A stretch of DNA of 64,000 bases from JAXDLW01 sp050998755. GTDB taxonomy: Bacteria; Chloroflexota; Dormibacteria; DASZGP01. The position numbers and the translations under genes are program-made. The number at the start of each line of letters is the position of its first letter. The stretch's first letter is position 1. Shown one piece after another: positions 16,862-25,708 of this stretch. The notes under the pieces are model-generated. The model was given only the letters and a program-made list of their open reading frames with translations. It had not been told where the DNA came from and did no database searches. The DNA is taken from contig JBPCPW010000001.1 of NCBI GenBank assembly GCA_050998755.1, positions 10,501 through 74,500 on the forward strand, read 5' to 3'.

Positions 16862-18013
16862 ATGTTCGGCAAGGGCTTCCCGGTGCTGCTGTCGGTTTCG
16901 CTGAAGTCCTACGTTCGCAACCGGCAGGCGATCTTCTTCGGATTCTTCTTCCCGCTGGTCTTCATGGGTATCTTCGGCCTGCTCAACTTTGGTGGCGGCG
17001 GCAAGCTGGACATCGGCATCGTCGACCAGGCCAACACCGCGCAGAGCCAGGCGTACATCAAGGCCATCAGCGGCGTGCGGTCGGTCACCGTGCACACCGG
17101 CAGTGAAAGCACGGAGAAGTCCCAGTTGCTGGGCGGTCACCGCGACCTCGTGCTGGTCATTCCCAGCGGGTTCGGCGACGTCCAACCCACTTCCCCCTGC
17201 ACCCCGACACCCAACACGCATTGCCCCGTCCCGGGCCGGCCGCTCCCCGTGCCGGCGACCTTCACGGCATACCTCAACAAGGCCAACCCGGCGGCGTCGG
17301 GTACGGCCCAGATCATCGTCGAGAAGGTGGCCACCGGCTTCAGTTTCCAGGCCGCCAACGTGGCGCCGGCCTACAGCCTGCAGACCAAGGAACTGCCGGG
17401 CCACGCCACCACCTACATCGACACCCTGATCCCCGGGATCATCGGGTTCTCGATCATGCAGACGGGCATATTCAGCCTGGCCTTTGGCCTGGTGCGACTG
17501 CGCGATGCCGGGATCCTGCGGCGCCTGCTGGCCACGCCCATGCGCATCACCGACTTCATGGCCGCCCAGGTGGTATCCCGGCTGTTGATGGGGGTCATCC
17601 AGATCCTGCTGCTGCTGGCGGTGGGGTTCCTGCTATTCCACTTCAACATGAAGGGCAACATCCTGGAGTTCGTGGCTGTCGCGACCTTCGGGTCGATGGT
17701 CTTTATCGCCCTTGGTTTCATCATTGCCGGGGCATCGAAGAACGAGGACTCCGTGCCGGCCATCGCCAACATCGCGACCATCCCGATGATGTTCACCAGC
17801 GGGGTCTTCTTCTCGCGCGATGTGCTGCCGGGTTGGTTGGCGACGGTCTCTGGATTCTTTCCCCTGACCTACCTGATCGACAGCCTGAGGGGAATCTCGG
17901 TCAACGGTCAGAACGTCATAGACCTGCGCATCCAGGTGCTTGGGATCGCGGTCTGGCTGGCGATAACCGTGGTGCTTGCGACGCGGCTGTTCAAGGCCGA
18001 GGCCTCGTCCTAG
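16862..18013 (+). CDS. ABC-2 type exporter permease
   Basis: About 383 residues. One transmembrane helix (AIFFGFFFPLVFMGIFGLL) starts the protein. An external domain of about 140 residues follows, then five more helices in the second half (from IIGFSIMQTGIFSLAFGLV), as in ABC-2 permeases of the YhgE/NatB type. The FTSGVFFSRDVLPGWL segment before the last helices is typical of this family. It partners the ATPase just upstream. Its stop is shared with coaE as the palindrome CTAG. Confidence 0.88.
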   Translation: MFGKGFPVLLSVSLKSYVRNRQAIFFGFFFPLVFMGIFGLLNFGGGGKLDIGIVDQANTAQSQAYIKAISGVRSVTVHTGSESTEKSQLLGGHRDLVLVIPSGFGDVQPTSPCTPTPNTHCPVPGRPLPVPATFTAYLNKANPAASGTAQIIVEKVATGFSFQAANVAPAYSLQTKELPGHATTYIDTLIPGIIGFSIMQTGIFSLAFGLVRLRDAGILRRLLATPMRITDFMAAQVVSRLLMGVIQILLLLAVGFLLFHFNMKGNILEFVAVATFGSMVFIALGFIIAGASKNEDSVPAIANIATIPMMFTSGVFFSRDVLPGWLATVSGFFPLTYLIDSLRGISVNGQNVIDLRIQVLGIAVWLAITVVLATRLFKAEASS

Positions 18014-18615
18014 ACCGGCCCGATCCGACTCGAGAGGGCAGCCCATAGGGCCTCCACCTGCCGGCGGGTCTCCACCGGCGAGCCCGAATTGTCCACCACG
18101 TGCGTGGCCCGCGAGCGCTTTTCGTCGAGTGGCATCTGCGCGGCAACCCGGGCCCGGACGTCGGCCTCCTCCATGCCGCGCGCGACGGCGCGCTGAACCT
18201 GGACTTCGACCGGGGCCCAGACCACGACGGTTTCCGCGACCCCGCTGTCAAGGCCGGCCTCAAATAGCAATGGGGTATCCATGATCACCACTTCCGCGCC
18301 GCGTTCGATTGCCGCCTGGATCCTCGCCCCCATCCACTCCCGGACGCGGGGATGGGTGATGGCGTTGAGGCGCTGACGCGCCGCCTCGTCGCTGAAGACC
18401 CGCGCCGCCATCACCCTGCGGTCCAGCCTGCCGTTCGGTTCCAGCACCTCGTCGCCGAACTCCCTGACGATTTCAGCCAGGGCGGGTTGGCCCGGCTCGA
18501 CCACCGCCCGCGCCGCCTCATCGGCGTCGACCACAGTCGCGCCAAGCTCGCCCAGCATCCCGCTGACCGTGCTCTTGCCGCTGCCGATGCCGCCCGTCAG
18601 ACCTATGATTCGCAT
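18010..18615 (-). CDS. coaE: dephospho-CoA kinase
   Basis: Last step of coenzyme A synthesis: phosphorylates the 3'-hydroxyl of dephospho-CoA. The 201-residue protein has the P-loop GLTGGIGSGKST at the very N-terminus, then VVDADEAAR, the LID region and VVWAPVEVQVQR. ATG 18615 gives the exact family start; the frame extends 51 bases further but without homology. It is convergent with the ABC permease, sharing the CTAG stop, and diverges from an alcohol dehydrogenase 65 bases away. Confidence 0.93.
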   Translation of the reverse strand: MRIIGLTGGIGSGKSTVSGMLGELGATVVDADEAARAVVEPGQPALAEIVREFGDEVLEPNGRLDRRVMAARVFSDEAARQRLNAITHPRVREWMGARIQAAIERGAEVVIMDTPLLFEAGLDSGVAETVVVWAPVEVQVQRAVARGMEEADVRARVAAQMPLDEKRSRATHVVDNSGSPVETRRQVEALWAALSSRIGPV

Positions 18616-18680
18616 CTCCCGGATAGTAGGGGTCGGGCGGCCGTGACGCGTCCTGGGCACGCACAAGGAGCTAGGGAAAT

Positions 18681-19724
18681 TTGAAAGCAGTCTCGTTCGT
18701 GGAAGTCGGCAAGCTGGAGATGCGCGACGTTCCCAAGCCCAGCATCCTGGAGCCGACGGATGTCCTGCTCAGGGTCACCACCACCGCGATCTGCGGGTCG
18801 GACCTGCACGTCCTGGAGGGCCGTATCCCGGGGATGATGGAGGGCGGCATCCTGGGCCACGAGTTCATCGGCGTGGTCGAGGAGGCGGGAACCGCGGTGA
18901 AGAATTTCAAGCCGGGCGACCGGGCCTTGGCGAGCTTCATCGTGCCCTGTGGGAAATGTTGGTTCTGCGACCGGCGCCAGTTCGGTCAGTGCCAGGAATC
19001 CCAGGTCTTCGGTTACGGGATCTTTGTCGGCGACCTCCAGGGCGGCCAGGCGGAGTACGTTCGGGTGCCGCGCGCGGACCTCGCGCTGCACCACGTCGCC
19101 AACCGCCTGACCGATGAGCAGGTGCTCTTCGCCGGAGACATCCTGGCCACCGGGTTCCACGTTGCAGACATCGCGGGGATCAAAGAGGGCGACTCCGTCG
19201 CCGTCGTCGGCTGTGGTCCTGTAGGGCTGATGGCGATACAGGCGGCGATGACCTTCAAGCCTTCGAAGGTGTTTGCCATCGACTCCGTCGACCAGCGCCT
19301 GGAGCTGGCCTCCGGCTTTGGCGCCGAGCCCATCGACCTGCGCCGGCGGAATGCCGTGGTCGCCTGCCAGGACCTGACCGAGGGTCGCGGCGTAGACGTG
19401 GTCCTGGAGTGTGTCGGTGCCACCGCCGCACTGGTGCCGACGTTCGACATGGTCCGCCCCGGGGGTACGATTTCGGTTATCGGGGTGCACTCCGAGCAGA
19501 TGCCGCCGCTTCCGCTACAGCTCATGTTTCTCAAGGCCATCGACCTCAAGTTCGGCGGCACCGCCAATGTGCCCGGCCGCTGGGACAGCGTCATCGAGCA
19601 CATCGAGAACGGCGATATGCACCCTGACTCGATCATCAGCCACCGCATGAAGCTGGAGCAGGCCATCGAGGGTTACGAGCTGTTCCGCAGCCACGAGGCG
19701 ATGAAGGTGGTGCTGACCCCCTGA
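18681..19724 (+). CDS. zinc-dependent alcohol dehydrogenase
   Basis: Medium-chain dehydrogenase of 347 residues. It shows CGSDLH and GHEFIGVV for the catalytic zinc, four cysteines for the structural zinc (CGKCWFCDRRQFGQC) and VVGCGPVGLMA for NAD(P). The TTG start is supported by a GGAG seven to twelve bases upstream. The GDILATGFHVADIAGI stretch resembles glutathione-independent formaldehyde and 2,3-butanediol-type enzymes. The next gene is a second alcohol dehydrogenase of the iron type, translated from an overlapping start, so both may act on related alcohols or aldehydes. Substrate unknown. Confidence 0.88.
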   Translation: MKAVSFVEVGKLEMRDVPKPSILEPTDVLLRVTTTAICGSDLHVLEGRIPGMMEGGILGHEFIGVVEEAGTAVKNFKPGDRALASFIVPCGKCWFCDRRQFGQCQESQVFGYGIFVGDLQGGQAEYVRVPRADLALHHVANRLTDEQVLFAGDILATGFHVADIAGIKEGDSVAVVGCGPVGLMAIQAAMTFKPSKVFAIDSVDQRLELASGFGAEPIDLRRRNAVVACQDLTEGRGVDVVLECVGATAALVPTFDMVRPGGTISVIGVHSEQMPPLPLQLMFLKAIDLKFGGTANVPGRWDSVIEHIENGDMHPDSIISHRMKLEQAIEGYELFRSHEAMKVVLTP

Positions 19725-20890
19725 CCTACGGCGCGGATCTCCAGTTCACGTGGAAGGTCTCCACGCGGGTTGTGTTCGGCGTGGGGTATGTCTCGCGCCT
19801 GGGCAAAGAGGCCAAGGCGCTGGGTGCCACGCGCGCCATGCTGGTCACCGACCCCTTCCTAGGTGGCCAGGCGCAGATCGCCGGGGCGGCGATGGACTCC
19901 CTCCGTGAGGCCGGCATCGACGCCTCGCTGTTCGCCGAGGTCGAGCCGGATCCCTCAGTTGAGAACATCAACCGGGGCGTCGAGGCGGCGCGCGCGTTTC
20001 AGCCGGACGTGTTTGTCGGCCTGGGCGGGGGCAGTTCGATGGATGCGGCAAAGGCGATCGACATGTTGTATGTCTGTGGCGACGAGCTGCTGGACCACGA
20101 GGGTGTCAATACCGTCAGGCAGAAGCTTCACCCGGTCATCGCGATACCCACCACCGCCGGGACCGGGGCCGAAACCAGTTTCGCCGCGGTGATCTCCGAC
20201 AGGGCCCGTCAACGCAAGGTGCCGCTGGCGGAAGACGCATTCCTGCCGGCCGTCGCCATCCTCGACCCGCAACTTACGGTCGGCCTGCCGGCGAAGCTCA
20301 CCGCCGCAACCGGCATGGACGCCCACGCCCACGCGCTGGACGTGCTGCACTCGACCCGCCGCCAACCCTTCAATGACGCCCTCGCCCACCACGTGTTGCG
20401 CACCGTCCACCGGCACCTCCGCACGTCATTTGCGCAGCCCGACGACATCGTGGCGCGCGGCCAGATGCTGGCCGCCGCCTGCTCCATGGGGTTCTCGCTG
20501 TCGACCACCCCCTACGGCGTGATCCACGCCCTGGGGCACCCGGTGGGCGCTCACTTCGGGGTGCACCACGGAATTTGCGTTTCGCTCCTGAGTTGTCCCG
20601 CAATGGAATGGAACCTCGTCACCTGCACCGCGGTCTACGCGGAGGCGGCACGCGCCTCCGGCCTGGCCTCCGAGTCGGACCCGGAGGGGCTGGCGGCGGA
20701 GCGACTCATCCGCGCCACCGACCAGTTGATGCAGGACCTGGCGCTACCGCGCCGGCTTACGGAGGTGGGTGTCGCCGGGGACGCCCTGGGGCTGCTGGCC
20801 CAGGACGCGTCAGCCGACATTGGCGCGCGCTTCAACCTTCGTCGTGGCGACGCGAGCGCACTTGAAGCGGTCTATCGCGGAGCCCTCTAG
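19721..20890 (+). CDS. iron-containing alcohol dehydrogenase, apparent CTG start
   Basis: Group III (Fe) alcohol dehydrogenase. The NAD-binding GGGSSMDAAK, the stretch PTTAGTGAETS and the metal ligands in GMDAHAHALD and HALGHPVGAHFGVHHG are present. The first ATG/GTG/TTG in frame is GTG 19772, but the 17 residues before it (reading ADLQFTWKVSTRVVFGVG) are the normal first strand of this family. The only start-like codon there is CTG 19721, which overlaps the upstream stop as CTGA. I therefore place the start at CTG, giving 389 residues. Substrate unknown; the pairing with a zinc enzyme suggests alcohol/aldehyde turnover. Confidence 0.8.
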   Translation: MTYGADLQFTWKVSTRVVFGVGYVSRLGKEAKALGATRAMLVTDPFLGGQAQIAGAAMDSLREAGIDASLFAEVEPDPSVENINRGVEAARAFQPDVFVGLGGGSSMDAAKAIDMLYVCGDELLDHEGVNTVRQKLHPVIAIPTTAGTGAETSFAAVISDRARQRKVPLAEDAFLPAVAILDPQLTVGLPAKLTAATGMDAHAHALDVLHSTRRQPFNDALAHHVLRTVHRHLRTSFAQPDDIVARGQMLAAACSMGFSLSTTPYGVIHALGHPVGAHFGVHHGICVSLLSCPAMEWNLVTCTAVYAEAARASGLASESDPEGLAAERLIRATDQLMQDLALPRRLTEVGVAGDALGLLAQDASADIGARFNLRRGDASALEAVYRGAL

Positions 20891-21986
20891 CAAGCGGCCG
20901 CGATGGCTGCCCTTTGCCGCCGGCGGCCTGGCGTTGATGCTCGCAGCAGCCGTGATCTTCGGCATCACCCACCAGGGCGGCCTGAGCGTGACCCCGGCCG
21001 ATACCGCGACCGGACAGAGAGCGCCGGAGTTCACCGGCATCGTCGATTGGGAAAACAGCGCGCCGCTCACCATGACCGCGCTTCGTGGCAAGGTCGTGCT
21101 GGTCGATTTCTGGACGTACTCCTGCATCAACTGTCAGCGCACGTTCCCATACCTGCGCGCGTGGCAGAAGGCCTACGCCGGCCAGGGGTTGGTGATCGTC
21201 GGCGTGCACAGCCCGGAGTTCGACTTCGAGAAGGACGTCGGCAACGTTCGCCAGGCGGTCAAGCACTACGACGTCACCTGGCCGGTGGCGGTCGACCCCC
21301 AGATGGCAACTTGGAACGCCTACAACAACCAGTACTGGCCCGCGGAGTACCTCATCGACAAAAGTGGCGCGGTGGTGCACACGCATTTTGGCGAGGGCGA
21401 GTACGACGTAACCGAGCAGAGGATCCGAGATCTGCTGAAGGCCACCGGGCACACCGTGCCGGCTGCGGGTGCCGCCGTCATTCCCCCCGGCCTGTCGGCT
21501 GACGCCCAGCTGGAGACCGCGGAGCTCTACGCCGCCGCGCCGCGCGGCTTCGACGTACCCGACGCCGTCGCCAACGTGTCGCACGACTACCAGGACCCGG
21601 GCGCCGGGGCATCAGGTCACCGACAGAACAACAAGATCTACTGGAACGGGACCTGGACCATCGGCGACGAGTACGCCGAGCATCCACGAGACAGCCCCAG
21701 CGGCCAGGACTATTTCCTCATCGACTACCAGGCCCGGCAGGTCCACATGGTGGCCCAGGGCCTGGGTGGGCCAAAGCGCGCCTACCTGACAATGGACGGG
21801 GGGGACCTCAAGCCGTCCGACGCCGGACCGGAGGTGAAGTTCGACAGCGGCGGCCATGCCTACGTGGACGTCGACCGGTCCGACCTGTACACCCTGGTCA
21901 AGCGCCCGGACTTCGGCGAGCACGTGCTCAAGATCAGCCCGGTGAGCAGCGGCTTCCGGCTCTTCACCTTCACCTTCGGGAGCTGA
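20862..21986 (+). CDS. membrane-anchored thioredoxin-like protein with DipZ-type C-terminal domain
   Basis: About 374 residues. An N-terminal anchor (LPFAAGGLALMLAAAVIFGI) is followed by a TlpA-like thioredoxin fold with the active site SCINCQRTF (Cys about 88 and 91), then roughly 150 residues ending in FTFTFG. This tail and the ELYAAAPRGFD segment match the carbohydrate-binding-like domain that follows thioredoxin in actinobacterial DipZ. TTG 20862 lies inside the preceding gene by 29 bases; the frame continues further upstream without homology. It is followed at once by ccdA. Outside the membrane it should reduce disulfides using electrons from CcdA. Confidence 0.85.
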   Translation: MKRSIAEPSSKRPRWLPFAAGGLALMLAAAVIFGITHQGGLSVTPADTATGQRAPEFTGIVDWENSAPLTMTALRGKVVLVDFWTYSCINCQRTFPYLRAWQKAYAGQGLVIVGVHSPEFDFEKDVGNVRQAVKHYDVTWPVAVDPQMATWNAYNNQYWPAEYLIDKSGAVVHTHFGEGEYDVTEQRIRDLLKATGHTVPAAGAAVIPPGLSADAQLETAELYAAAPRGFDVPDAVANVSHDYQDPGAGASGHRQNNKIYWNGTWTIGDEYAEHPRDSPSGQDYFLIDYQARQVHMVAQGLGGPKRAYLTMDGGDLKPSDAGPEVKFDSGGHAYVDVDRSDLYTLVKRPDFGEHVLKISPVSSGFRLFTFTFGS

Positions 21987-21987
21987 C

Positions 21988-22725
21988 CTGGGTCTCGACC
22001 TGCTGGTCGCCTTCTCCGCCGGGGCTGTCTCCTTCTTTGCGCCCTGCGTGGTCCCGCTGCTGCCCGCCTATGTCACCTACCTCGGCGGCTCGACGTCCGA
22101 GGCCGCTGCCGATCCCGGCGCCTTCCAGTCGCGGGTGCTGCGGGGTGGGCTGCTGTACGTCGTGGGGTTCGGGACGGTGTTTGTGACTCTTGGCGTGCTG
22201 GCCGGCCTGGCGGGGGGCGCGGTGCAGACGGTCGCGGTGCGCACGATTCTGCAGCGGGTCGGGGGGGTGCTGGTGATCGTGATGGGCGTTGTCCTGCTCG
22301 GCGTGTTGCCGGTGAGCGTCACGGAGCGCGGGTTTTCGCCACTGCAGGGCAGGCTGGCGCTGGTCGACGGCCGGGCGAGGCGGGGAGGGATGTCGCCGCT
22401 GCTGCTGGGGGTGGTCTTTGGCACCGCGTGGACGCCTTGCGTCGGCCCGGTGCTGGCCGGCATCCTGGCCCTTGCGGCCGCCCGGCAGGGGGTGGCCCAG
22501 GGCGGCGTCCTGCTGGCGGCGTACACCGTCGGTCTGGGGCTCCCCTTCCTGCTCTGCAGTATGGCCCTGGCCAGCTTCCCGAGGATGGTGCGGCCGTTGG
22601 CCCGCTTCTCGGTGCGGCTGAACCGGGTCGCTGGGGCGCTGATGGTGCTTCTCGGGGTCCTGCTGGTCACCGGGCTGTACCAATCGATCTCCGGCTACCT
22701 CGCCCAGCCCCTCACGCTTCACTGA
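21988..22725 (+). CDS. ccdA: cytochrome c biogenesis/thiol-disulfide transporter CcdA, apparent CTG start
   Basis: Six-helix membrane protein of about 245 residues that carries reducing power across the membrane. Its two redox cysteines lie in FFAPCVVPLLPAY and GTAWTPCVGP. The first conventional start in frame, GTG 22048, lies after the first cysteine and would delete helix 1, so it cannot be right. The only start-like codons upstream are CTG 21988 or CTG 22000; 21988, one base after the thioredoxin stop, gives the family-like start (GLDLLVAFSAGAVSFF). Together with the preceding gene it rebuilds a DipZ system from two proteins. Confidence 0.85.
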   Translation: MGLDLLVAFSAGAVSFFAPCVVPLLPAYVTYLGGSTSEAAADPGAFQSRVLRGGLLYVVGFGTVFVTLGVLAGLAGGAVQTVAVRTILQRVGGVLVIVMGVVLLGVLPVSVTERGFSPLQGRLALVDGRARRGGMSPLLLGVVFGTAWTPCVGPVLAGILALAAARQGVAQGGVLLAAYTVGLGLPFLLCSMALASFPRMVRPLARFSVRLNRVAGALMVLLGVLLVTGLYQSISGYLAQPLTLH

Positions 22726-22791
22726 AGTAGGAATCCCGCCGGGGCCAGGCGGATTAGGGTTTAGTGGTGATAAGAAGGAGTGGCTAGGCGC

Positions 22792-24681
22792 GTGATGCAC
22801 GGGATGTCCGGACCCGAGGTGCAGCTGCGCCCGGGCGAGGAGCCACTGCGCGCCGCCAACATCCGCCGGGTGGTCGGCCTCTTCAAGCCGCACCAGGCGC
22901 AGGTGGGGGTCACGACGGTGCTGGTGCTGGTCACCGCGGTGCTGGGTGTCGTCAACCCGCTGATGCAGGGACGCATCTTCGACGACGTGTTCAGCAATCG
23001 CCACGTGGTCGGCGCCTTTGGCCTGCGCGACCTCGGTCTACTCACCCTGTACGTGGCGATCATGGTCATCACCCCCATCCTCAGCAGCGGCCTGGGCATC
23101 ATCCAGACCTTCGTCACCACGGTCATCGGCCAGGAGGTCATCCAAGAGTTGCGCAACCGCCTCTACGCCCACCTTCAGGCGATGCCGCTGAAGTTCTTCA
23201 CCGACACCCGCACCGGGGAGATCCAGTCTCGCCTGTCTTCGGACGTCGCCGGCGTGCAGACCGTGGTCACCGACACCTTCACCAGCATCGTCAGCAACAT
23301 CGCGATCCTGTTGACCACGGTGGTCGCGATGTACATCCTGTCGCCGGCCCTGACCTTCCTCTCCCTGATCCTGGTCCCGGTCTTCATCCTGCTCACCACT
23401 CGCGTCGGCAGCGTCCGCCGCTCCATCGCCGGGCAGACCCAGCGGACGATCGCCGACCTCTCGGCGCTGGTGGAGGAGACGCTGTCGGTGAGCGGCGTGC
23501 TGCTGACCAAGACCTTTGGCCGCCAGGCCGCCTCGCTGGCGCGGTTCCAGCGTGAGAACGGCCGCCTTGCCAAGTTGTTCATCCGCCAGCAGATGGTGGG
23601 TCGCAGCTTCATGGCGCTGATCGGGACCTTTTTCTCTATCTCCCCCGCGCTGATCTACCTGCTCGCCGGGTATCTGCTCTTCGGCAACCACGGTGGGCGC
23701 GTCAACGTACCCCTCATCGGCTCGATCAGCGTCGGCACACTGGTGGCGTTCACGACCCTGCAGAGCCGGCTGTTCTTCCCCATCGGGCAGATGCTGCAGG
23801 TGCAGATCGAGGTGGTGGGCGCCTTCGCGCTGTTCGACCGGGTCTTCGAGTACATGGACATGCCCCACGACATCGTCGAGAAGCCAGACGCCATCGCCAT
23901 CCCACCCCAGGAGGTGCTGGGCGACGTCGAGTTCCGCAATGTGTCGTTCAGCTACATCGCCAAGGACGGCCCCCCGGCGCTCACCGGGATCACCTTCCAC
24001 GCGCGCCCCGGCGAGCTGGTGGCGCTCGTCGGCCCCAGCGGCGCCGGTAAGACCACCACCACCTACCTCATCCCCCGCCTCTACGATGTCGACCGGGGCG
24101 CGGTTACAGTGGACGGCCACGACGTACGCGACTTCAAGCTGGACGCCCTTGGCGAGCTCATCGGCGTGGTGACGCAGGAGACCTACCTCTTCCATTCCAC
24201 GGTCCGCGAGAACCTGTTGTTTGCGCGCCCCGAGGCGACGGACGATGAGCTGTGGACAGCGCTGGAGGCGGCCGCCATCGCCGACCGGGTGCACGAGCTG
24301 GTTGACGGGTTGAGCACGGTGGTGGGCGAGCGGGGGTACCGCCTGTCGGGTGGCGAGAAGCAGCGCATCGCGATCGCCCGGGTGTTCCTCAAGAACCCCC
24401 GCATCCTGATCCTGGATGAGGCCACCTCAGCGCTCGACACGCACTCGGAGCGGCTTATCCAGGCGGCCTTCGCCAAGCTGATGCAGGGGCGGACAACGGT
24501 TGCCATTGCCCACCGCCTGTCGACAATCCTCAAGGCCGACCAGATCCTGGTCATGGACCATGGCCAGGTGGTGGAGCGCGGCACCCATGCCGAACTGGTC
24601 AACCGCGGCGGACTCTACAGCCAGCTCTACCTGGAGCAATTCGCCGCCGACGAGGTCCTGGAACCGGTGGGCCTCAGCTAG
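22792..24681 (+). CDS. ABC transporter with fused membrane and ATPase domains (ABCB/MsbA-like)
   Basis: Half-transporter of about 629 residues working as a homodimer or with an unseen partner. Six transmembrane helices fill residues about 25-320, and the nucleotide-binding domain follows. Walker A is GPSGAGKTT (about 415), the signature is LSGGEKQR, Walker B is ILILDEATSALD and the switch His is in IAHRLS. Starts GTG 22780, GTG 22792 and ATG 22795 are all in frame. The AAGAAGGAG at 22772-22780 favours 22792 or 22795, since 22780 is part of that site. Cargo unknown (lipid or drug exporters have this shape). A hairpin-rich element follows the stop. Confidence 0.9.
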   Translation: MMHGMSGPEVQLRPGEEPLRAANIRRVVGLFKPHQAQVGVTTVLVLVTAVLGVVNPLMQGRIFDDVFSNRHVVGAFGLRDLGLLTLYVAIMVITPILSSGLGIIQTFVTTVIGQEVIQELRNRLYAHLQAMPLKFFTDTRTGEIQSRLSSDVAGVQTVVTDTFTSIVSNIAILLTTVVAMYILSPALTFLSLILVPVFILLTTRVGSVRRSIAGQTQRTIADLSALVEETLSVSGVLLTKTFGRQAASLARFQRENGRLAKLFIRQQMVGRSFMALIGTFFSISPALIYLLAGYLLFGNHGGRVNVPLIGSISVGTLVAFTTLQSRLFFPIGQMLQVQIEVVGAFALFDRVFEYMDMPHDIVEKPDAIAIPPQEVLGDVEFRNVSFSYIAKDGPPALTGITFHARPGELVALVGPSGAGKTTTTYLIPRLYDVDRGAVTVDGHDVRDFKLDALGELIGVVTQETYLFHSTVRENLLFARPEATDDELWTALEAAAIADRVHELVDGLSTVVGERGYRLSGGEKQRIAIARVFLKNPRILILDEATSALDTHSERLIQAAFAKLMQGRTTVAIAHRLSTILKADQILVMDHGQVVERGTHAELVNRGGLYSQLYLEQFAADEVLEPVGLS

Positions 24682-24877
24682 GCCGGGAACCACCGATTCC
24701 GAGCTTGCATCTCGGGCGCTGGACGCCCGATACGGGCGTCGCCGGCTTCGCCCGCTGCGCGGGGTTCCGCGCCTCCCTCACGCACCTCCGGTGCGCTCCG
24801 TCCGGTGCTCGCCCGGCTTCTTCAACTCGAACGTCCATCATCCGAAGCTGCCGCGCCCGGATCGGTGGATCCCGGCT
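24682..24877. repeat. MITE-like palindromic element with inverted ends and four hairpins
   Basis: Non-coding, about 196 bases between the ABC transporter and enoyl-CoA hydratase. Its left end (GCCGGGAACCACCGATTCC from 24683) and the reverse of its right end (GCCGGGATCCACCGATCCG, back from 24876) match at 16 of 19 bases. Inside are four perfect hairpins: 24712-24730 (7 bp stem), 24733-24754 (6 bp), 24757-24772 (6 bp) and 24781-24795 (6 bp). A 41-base piece recurs at 54224-54264. No transposase gene is present. It could be a MITE, a REP-type element or a structured transcript end. Confidence 0.5.
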
Positions 24878-24913
24878 GGGTCCCGGCTGGCCCGTCGTGG
24901 CGGCAACTACAAT

Positions 24914-25708
24914 TTGGACGCTTTGGAATTCGTCCGGTACGAGCCAGATGGCGCGGTCGCCGTTCTGACGATTGCGCACCCCCCGGCCAACGCCCTCTCC
25001 AACCAGGTCCTGGCGGAGATCGGCCAGGCGCTGGACGAAGCCGCGGCCGACCAGTCGGTCCGCTGCCTCATCTTCACCGGCGAGGGCGACAGGTTCTTCA
25101 TCGCCGGGGCCGACATCAAAGAGTTTCTGCAGACGCCGGACGGCCAGGTGAGCGATCGGACTGCCCGCGGCCAGGAGATCACGCTCAGGCTCGAGAGGCT
25201 GCCGAAAGTCGTGATCATGGCGGTCAACGGCTACTGTTTCGGCGGCGGCTGCGAGCTGGCGATGGCGGGGGACATCCGGATCGCGGCGGAGAACGCCCAG
25301 TTCGGGCAACCCGAGATAAAGCTCGGGATCATCCCCGGTTTTGGTGGCACTCAACGTTTCCCACGGTTGATCGGCCGTAGCAACGCGATGGAGCTGCTGT
25401 TCAGCGGCGATAGCATCGATGCTGCCACCGCCCTGGCCTTCGGGCTGGTTTCGCGGGTGGTCCCTGCTGCCGAACTCATGGACGAGGCCCGGCGCACCGC
25501 CGGGAAGCTGTCCACCGCGGCGCCGCTGGCGGTGGCGGCGATCAAGCGCGCGGTGTCGCGGGGCATGGACCGGCCGATCGACGAGGCATTGGAGATCGAG
25601 CGGGAGGAGTTCATCGCGGTGCGCCAGACGGCCGACGCCAACGAGGGCATCACCGCTTTCATCGAGAAGAGGAAGCCGACCTTCACCGGGCAGGCCGGTC
25701 AGCCGTGA
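24914..25708 (+). CDS. enoyl-CoA hydratase/isomerase family protein
   Basis: Crotonase-fold enzyme of about 264 residues that hydrates 2-enoyl-CoA in fatty acid breakdown. The oxyanion-hole motif IAGADIKEF and the two catalytic glutamates (in GGGCELAMAGD and GQPEIKLGIIPGFGGTQ) are both kept, as in true hydratases. TTG 24914 or TTG 24923 is the start; longer frames upstream run through the hairpin element. It overlaps the next gene by GTGA, linking the hydratase to a membrane Fe-S protein for electrons from acyl-CoA oxidation. Confidence 0.9.
   Translation: MDALEFVRYEPDGAVAVLTIAHPPANALSNQVLAEIGQALDEAAADQSVRCLIFTGEGDRFFIAGADIKEFLQTPDGQVSDRTARGQEITLRLERLPKVVIMAVNGYCFGGGCELAMAGDIRIAAENAQFGQPEIKLGIIPGFGGTQRFPRLIGRSNAMELLFSGDSIDAATALAFGLVSRVVPAAELMDEARRTAGKLSTAAPLAVAAIKRAVSRGMDRPIDEALEIEREEFIAVRQTADANEGITAFIEKRKPTFTGQAGQP

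Noticed and set aside
23038..24294. 418-residue minus-strand frame opposite the ABCB transporter
   Set aside because: Composition typical of the reverse strand of high-GC genes; the plus-strand frame has all ABC motifs.
24705..24968. Short plus-strand frame across the hairpin element
   Set aside because: It exists because GC hairpins lack stop codons; no start signal, and the region is explained by inverted repeats.
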